Below are positions 61,801-64,000 of a stretch of DNA of 64,000 nt, piece after piece. The stretch is from Rhyacichthys aspro. Taxonomy: Eukaryota; Chordata; Actinopteri; Gobiiformes; Rhyacichthyidae. A model generated the notes under the pieces. The model was not told the DNA's origin and ran no database searches. It was given only the letters and a program-made list of their open reading frames with translations. The stretch covers positions 4,173,640-4,237,639 of the forward strand of contig CM072152.1 in the NCBI GenBank assembly GCA_036850595.1, in the 5' to 3' direction. The position numbers and the translations under genes were made by a program. How positions within the stretch are numbered: position 1 is the first letter of the stretch; every line of letters starts with the position of its first letter.

Positions 61801-63903
61801 GGAATATGCTCTACCTAATAAGTAAGGCAATCACAGACACTTCTGTGATTCTTTAGTTTACCTTCAGGGTGTCCATGGCAGATCCAATTTGAACACTAAT
61901 CTTCTTCCCATGTGGAGACTTGTCAAAAATGGGCTGTGCAAATTCTTTGAGGTATGGCTCCAACTCACAAGCGACTAAGCAGCCATCTTCTGGCAGTCCT
62001 TCAGCCATGGAGAGAGCTCCGTAACCAGTGAACATCCCGATCTCTAGAATGTGCTTTGCTTGAGCCATGTGGACCAGCATTTTCAGAGTCTGACCTGCCA
62101 AAACACCATAAAAGGATGCTGATATTTGCAAATCTATAAAACATATATTGCAAATAGATGGCTGCTTATGGTAATTGTGTTTAGTTTATGTTTTAGTTAT
62201 AGTTTAATGTATTTTGATTTTTGATTTTGTAATTAAATTGTGTGACGACAAATGCTGCTGTTGGTGCCCAGAGGAGCGGATACAAAGAAAATTATTACTG
62301 CAGATGCTGAGGGTGACTATTATTCAAAGACAAACGGAGTCATGTGTCTATAATGCCTTGGTTTAGGGAAGTCAAAGGAAATGTACAAGAAGAGTGTAGC
62401 ATTTGTGTGATGCAACATGGATTTTGTTAATTTATGCAAAGCGTGCGCTCACTCTGGAGACTTGGCACAAAGGTGACCCATGTGGCATGAGGTGAACTGA
62501 AGCAGGTTTGATGTGAATTTTAGATTAATTTTAGAACTCTATTGGATAGAATTATACAAAGCAATGGCCATTATTTGATATTGTTTGCTGGAGCAGTATT
62601 CTTTTGTTCTGACAGCAACCATGTATTCTTTCACCAGTCAGCTCTAAAATGCCACCTGCCAATATTACATTAAACTGCACATAAACGTACAAAAATCTTC
62701 ATGGAATGTTCTGTTTACTTTGTTCATATAAATTGCATGCATTTTTAGCGTTTTACTGCTCTAGGTTTGCATTGGCTCATTTTGTTTAATTCCAACAGGC
62801 CTCACTCATTTTGCTCTATTCACAAGTAATGATGTCGATGTCTGTTTTAGGAGTGGTGTTCACAGTACAGTCAAACCAGGTCAGCTCAGTTGCTTGTGGC
62901 AATCCCAGCCATTTTAGGGGAACTGCACAAACAGAGCACCTGCAACAAGTCTGATTTAACTGCACCTTCCACATGTCCAGTGATGCACTCCTTGGGAAGC
63001 CGGAACTGAGTCTTCCCCTCTTTGTGAACTTGATCCCAGTCATGTGTGATAGTTTTCCTACAAGTGAAAAAAAAAGATATCAATTGTCTGTTACTTATGG
63101 TGTTGAAAATAACTCCATTACATACTTGTAAAGCTCTGCCAGATGTTCACTTTCCTGTGTGGTCATTCTCTCCAGGTAGTCGTCCAGGCCACAGGCAATG
63201 CCCAGGGCCTCCTGCAAATGACTGGTCAGCTCTTTGGGGATATTGATATTTGCTGTGGCTATCTCATTTGCTTTTTTCAAGAGCTCCACAAGAACCTCCA
63301 CTGGGGTGTCTGGAACTAAACAGAACACAAAAACTCAGTGTTTGAAGCCATTCATATGACAACAAGTGTGAATAGTGGACAATCAGTTTCTGTCTTTAAG
63401 TGTTCACCTTGCAACTAACTGGTAATTGTCCTGGGTGTACTCTGCCTCATGCTCTGGGATAGGCTTCAGCCCTTCTCAACTCATAAAGTGTCCAAATAAA
63501 GAAGCATCATGGGAGAATGTTAGGTGCTTGTAAACCTTGCTTTAAAAATGCCATATAAGAAAAAGATTATTGTCAGGTGAAGCAACCCATTATTTTATGG
63601 GTAAGTAGTGCAAGAGTATACTGTTGCCTCATTCTCACCGTCAAGGTGGAGTAGTTTGTCTTGCACAACTAAGGTAATGTGGTAATGTGTTTGTTTGTTT
63701 TTTCTTTTTTACTCTGCTGGGTGTCAAATTCTGAGAAAATTTAAACGTTTTGCTCCAGGCGCTTTGTTACAGTAATTATCATCTCTCATCGCAGATTTAT
63801 CACGTTTCTGCTTTTTGGAAGCATGCCAGCATTTGCATAAGTTCTTCATATAACACCTTTTCATAACACGCCTGACCTAACCTGCAACGTGGTTCTCTCC
63901 CAT
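49641..63903 (-). CDS. MT-Ox: fused O-methyltransferase / short-chain dehydrogenase of gadusol synthesis, 12 coding exons
   Basis: Seen: coding exons, in order, 63903-63882, 63668-63639, 63315-63126, 63057-62966, 62094-61862, 61586-61350, 61277-61203, 60070-59854, 58444-58236, 57103-57031, 51342-51225 and 49836-49641. All junctions are GT..AG and every phase matches, giving 563 residues with no stop or frameshift. Residues about 80-293 are a CCoAOMT-like class I methyltransferase: SAM motif LEIGMFTGYGAL (128-139), VFIDADKNNY (201-210), and likely metal ligands D204, D232 and N233. Residues about 314-563 are a classical SDR: TGAGQGIG (324-331), D349 ending beta-2 (suggests NAD), NNAG (401-404), S454, and YNTSK with Y469 and K473. 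Known: fish MT-Ox oxidises and O-methylates 2-epi-5-epi-valiolone to gadusol using NAD+ and SAM. The gene lies near mdfic2, as expected. Inference: functional and cytosolic, since there is no signal peptide or membrane segment. The two short 5' exons are the least certain; the rest is solid. Confidence 0.93.
49980..51130. promoter_or_regulatory. Candidate intronic conserved block (MT-Ox intron 11)
   Basis: Repeat-free and complex from 50000 on. 50460-50770 and 50960-51120 carry cctaattgaatagaacaatt and catctaattaagcactgac, typical of deeply conserved vertebrate non-coding elements. A GT run (50794-50811) lies between. No exon in either strand. Confidence 0.35.
51225..51342 (-). CDS. MT-Ox coding exon 11 (SDR catalytic Tyr/Lys)
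   Basis: 118 bp, phase 1 in and 2 out, residues 461-498. It has YNTSKAG (catalytic Y469 and K473) and RVNCISP. Of two nearby acceptors only the outer one (ttccag, exon from 51342) keeps frame; the AG 15 bases further in would break it. The preceding intron is 5.7 kb, the longest in the gene. Confidence 0.93.
51690..52040 (+). mobile_element. Two abutting fish repeat tails in MT-Ox intron
   Basis: The first part ends with tgacaaagcaatttccttta and an aataaaatcaagtctaagtctaag tail-like run. The second contains gccttggggaagaagctgtg. Both phrases occur in abundant fish repeats; the exact families are not determined. Confidence 0.5.
52440..52800 (+). mobile_element. Fish interspersed repeat (3' tail type)
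   Basis: ggatccctccttctatcgtt, a gggtttttattgttttagtt stretch, and ggatcttaggacagggagtg follow the order of a very common teleost repeat. A 76-codon hydrophobic open frame across it is a by-product. Confidence 0.6.
53230..54290. promoter_or_regulatory. Candidate intronic conserved block (MT-Ox intron 10)
   Basis: About 1 kb of non-repetitive, less AT-rich DNA ahead of the minisatellite, without coding potential. Confidence 0.3.
54412..54920. repeat. T/G-rich minisatellite in MT-Ox intron 10
   Basis: About 500 bases of imperfect units built from tgatttctgatttgtt and tgatctcttatttgtttgt in varying order. Strongly strand-asymmetric (almost no C runs on the + strand). Confidence 0.9.
55350..56010. 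promoter_or_regulatory. Candidate intronic CpG-rich block (MT-Ox intron 10)
   Basis: CpG-rich around 55580-55930 (for example cagtcgggacggcggcccat). Several overlapping open frames on both strands reflect the base composition, not genes. It could be a CpG island of an unannotated transcript or a conserved element. Confidence 0.3.
56110..56560. repeat. Repeat with 'tactt' words, related to 58680-59020
   Basis: The intronic tract is rich in aagtactta/gagtact words and shares cacaaacattctaaata exactly with 58982-58998. It looks like two copies of one AT-rich element in MT-Ox introns. Confidence 0.5.
57031..57103 (-). CDS. MT-Ox coding exon 10 (SDR catalytic serine)
   Basis: 73 bp, phase 0 in and 1 out, residues 436-459. 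Encodes GKIINTASMASLI, with the catalytic serine S454 in the usual place. Acceptor gcctcag, donor gtgagt. Confidence 0.93.
58236..58444 (-). CDS. MT-Ox coding exon 9 (SDR NNAG region)
   Basis: 209 bp, phase 1 in and 0 out, residues 367-435. It contains ITADIS (the adenine-contact aspartate) and CNNAGIN (NNAG structural motif). Acceptor ttccag, donor gtgtgt. Confidence 0.96.
58716..58757. repeat. Perfect 17-bp inverted repeat, 8-base loop
   Basis: Arms agagtaattactcattc (58716-58732) and its exact reverse complement (58741-58757) enclose ttttaaca. It lies in MT-Ox intron 8, within an AT-rich repeat tract. Confidence 0.9.
59033..59478. mobile_element. Degraded hAT-type element in MT-Ox intron
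   Basis: The left end GGGGCTGCAACAACTAG and the right end, in reverse complement CAGGGCTGCGACTAAC, match the terminal sequence of common vertebrate Charlie-type hATs, with matching inner ATTAATCAATT-like arms. No clear target duplication remains, so it is older than the two other hATs here. It lies between MT-Ox exons 8 and 9. Confidence 0.7.
59854..60070 (-). CDS. MT-Ox coding exon 8 (linker and SDR cofactor site)
   Basis: 217 bp, phase 0 in and 1 out, residues 294-365. A linker of about 20 residues leads into the SDR Rossmann fold, KVAYVTGAGQGIGRA, then AVVDLD. The aspartate ending beta-2 points to NAD(H) over NADP(H). The fusion of the two domains is therefore spliced in one transcript at the exon 7/8 junction. 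Confidence 0.96.
61203..61277 (-). CDS. MT-Ox coding exon 7 (end of methyltransferase domain)
   Basis: 75 bp, phase 0 on both sides, residues 269-293, beginning VIIPLRDGISVIRR, the typical last strand of CCoAOMT-like enzymes. Acceptor cttaaag has a C/T-rich tract; donor gtactg is less usual. The exon boundary coincides with the end of the methyltransferase domain. Confidence 0.92.
61350..61586 (-). CDS. MT-Ox coding exon 6 (methyltransferase metal site)
   Basis: 237 bp, phase 0 on both sides, residues 190-268. It contains FDMVFIDADKNNY and GVICVDN, the family's metal-binding aspartates and asparagine (D204, D232, N233). Clean ccctcag acceptor and gtaggt donor. Confidence 0.96.
61715..61832 (-). 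mobile_element. tRNA-derived SINE in MT-Ox intron
   Basis: The reverse complement reads attaggtagagcatattc, then ctggagacccgggcccaag, then ggtcatttgcccagtgtcattcccc: A-box-like, B-box-like and tail segments of a fish SINE. It sits between exons 5 and 6. Confidence 0.65.
61862..62094 (-). CDS. MT-Ox coding exon 5 (SAM-binding core)
   Basis: 233 bp, acceptor ttggcag, donor gtaaac, phase 1 in and 0 out, residues 113-189. It carries the SAM motif LEIGMFTGYGAL and the acidic CELEPY segment that contacts the SAM ribose in this family. Confidence 0.95.
62966..63057 (-). CDS. MT-Ox coding exon 4
   Basis: 92 bp between a long-pyrimidine acceptor (cttgtag) and donor gtgcag, phase 2 in and 1 out. It encodes residues 82-111, ending CITGHVEG. 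This corresponds to the segment before the SAM-binding core, where CCoAOMT-type enzymes lead into the first Rossmann strand. Confidence 0.87.
63126..63315 (-). CDS. MT-Ox coding exon 3 (N-terminal helical region)
   Basis: 190 bp, acceptor tttag, donor gtatgt, phase 1 in and 2 out. It encodes residues 19-80, starting PDTPVEVLVELLKK, an amphipathic helical region that precedes the methyltransferase fold. It is open throughout, and its splice sites are the only ones that keep phase with the exon at 62966. Confidence 0.85.
63421..63490 (+). mobile_element. Short fragment of the same fish repeat
   Basis: tgtcctgggtgtactctgcc and tctgggataggcttcagccc match the 3' part of the repeat at 36860-37095. 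It lies in MT-Ox intron 2. Confidence 0.6.
63639..63668 (-). CDS. MT-Ox coding exon 2, predicted 30-bp micro-exon
   Basis: Flanked by an AG acceptor (weak pyrimidine tract) and a strong GTGAGA donor. Phase is 1 in and 1 out, encoding a short helix-like stretch ending in KLLHLD. Because it is symmetric (30 bp), the frame is kept whether it is included (563 residues) or skipped (553). It could be absent from some transcripts. Confidence 0.45.
63882..63903 (-). CDS. MT-Ox coding exon 1 (start codon), predicted
   Basis: A 22-bp coding segment: ATG followed by six codons and one base, then a donor gttagg. An in-frame TAA lies directly before the ATG, so no longer N-terminus is possible in this exon. 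It ends in phase 1, which fits either the 30-bp exon at 63639-63668 or the exon at 63126-63315. The donor is of middling quality. A six-codon upstream ORF (63942-63922, ATG to TAA) would precede it if the transcript starts further right. The promoter is mostly outside the window. Confidence 0.5.
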
Positions 63904-64000
63904 TTAACAGAGCCACTCGGATTATGTTGAGGTTAAGTGCATTTTTGGAAAGGACTCAATGGCGCCAACACAGGACTCAACAAAAGCTGGATACTTTAAA

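Noticed and set aside
1..64000. CRISPR arrays, bacterial operons, phage or integrated viral genes
   Set aside because: No regular spaced repeats, ribosome binding sites or viral protein motifs; the gene structures are plainly vertebrate.

Overview
The window is non-repeat-masked, intron-rich vertebrate DNA. It is almost certainly from a teleost fish. The evidence is a fish-type mdfic2 gene, a gadusol-pathway MT-Ox gene, several dispersed repeats typical of fish genomes, short introns with GT..AG borders, and AT-rich intergenic DNA. I cannot name the species from sequence alone.

Only two protein-coding genes are supported. The first is mdfic2 (MyoD-family-inhibitor-domain-containing 2) on the + strand: three coding exons between 16786 and 23353, 189 codons, with a Cys-rich terminal exon. 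The second, on the - strand, fills the right end (49641-63903). It is a two-domain gene made of a class I SAM-dependent O-methyltransferase fused to a short-chain dehydrogenase/reductase. I could chain twelve coding exons with matching phases, from an ATG at 63903 to a TAG at 49641, giving 563 residues. This architecture and its position beside mdfic2 match MT-Ox, the second enzyme of vertebrate gadusol (sunscreen) synthesis. Its published partner is the sugar phosphate cyclase EEVS, which makes 2-epi-5-epi-valiolone. EEVS is not visible in the window and should lie nearby, most likely past the right edge, because MT-Ox starts only about 97 bases from it.

Layout: 1-16785 is non-coding, with candidate conserved blocks, a 349-bp hAT-type element with a target-site duplication, and tRNA-derived SINE relics. 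16786-23353 is mdfic2; its second intron carries a long degenerate tandem array. 23354-49640 is a 26-kb gene-free interval with a second hAT element (21-bp internal tandem repeat), several low-copy repeat families, a duplicated non-coding block and two orphan exon-like segments. 49641-63903 is MT-Ox, whose introns hold a TGATTTCTGATTTGTTTGT-type minisatellite, fish interspersed repeats, a hAT relic and a perfect 17-bp hairpin.

The two genes are not an operon and share no obvious function. The large gene-poor intervals with homeodomain-like TAATTA blocks suggest a developmental regulatory landscape (in other vertebrates this neighbourhood holds FOXP1 and MITF). That last point is inference from known synteny and is not shown by the sequence itself.
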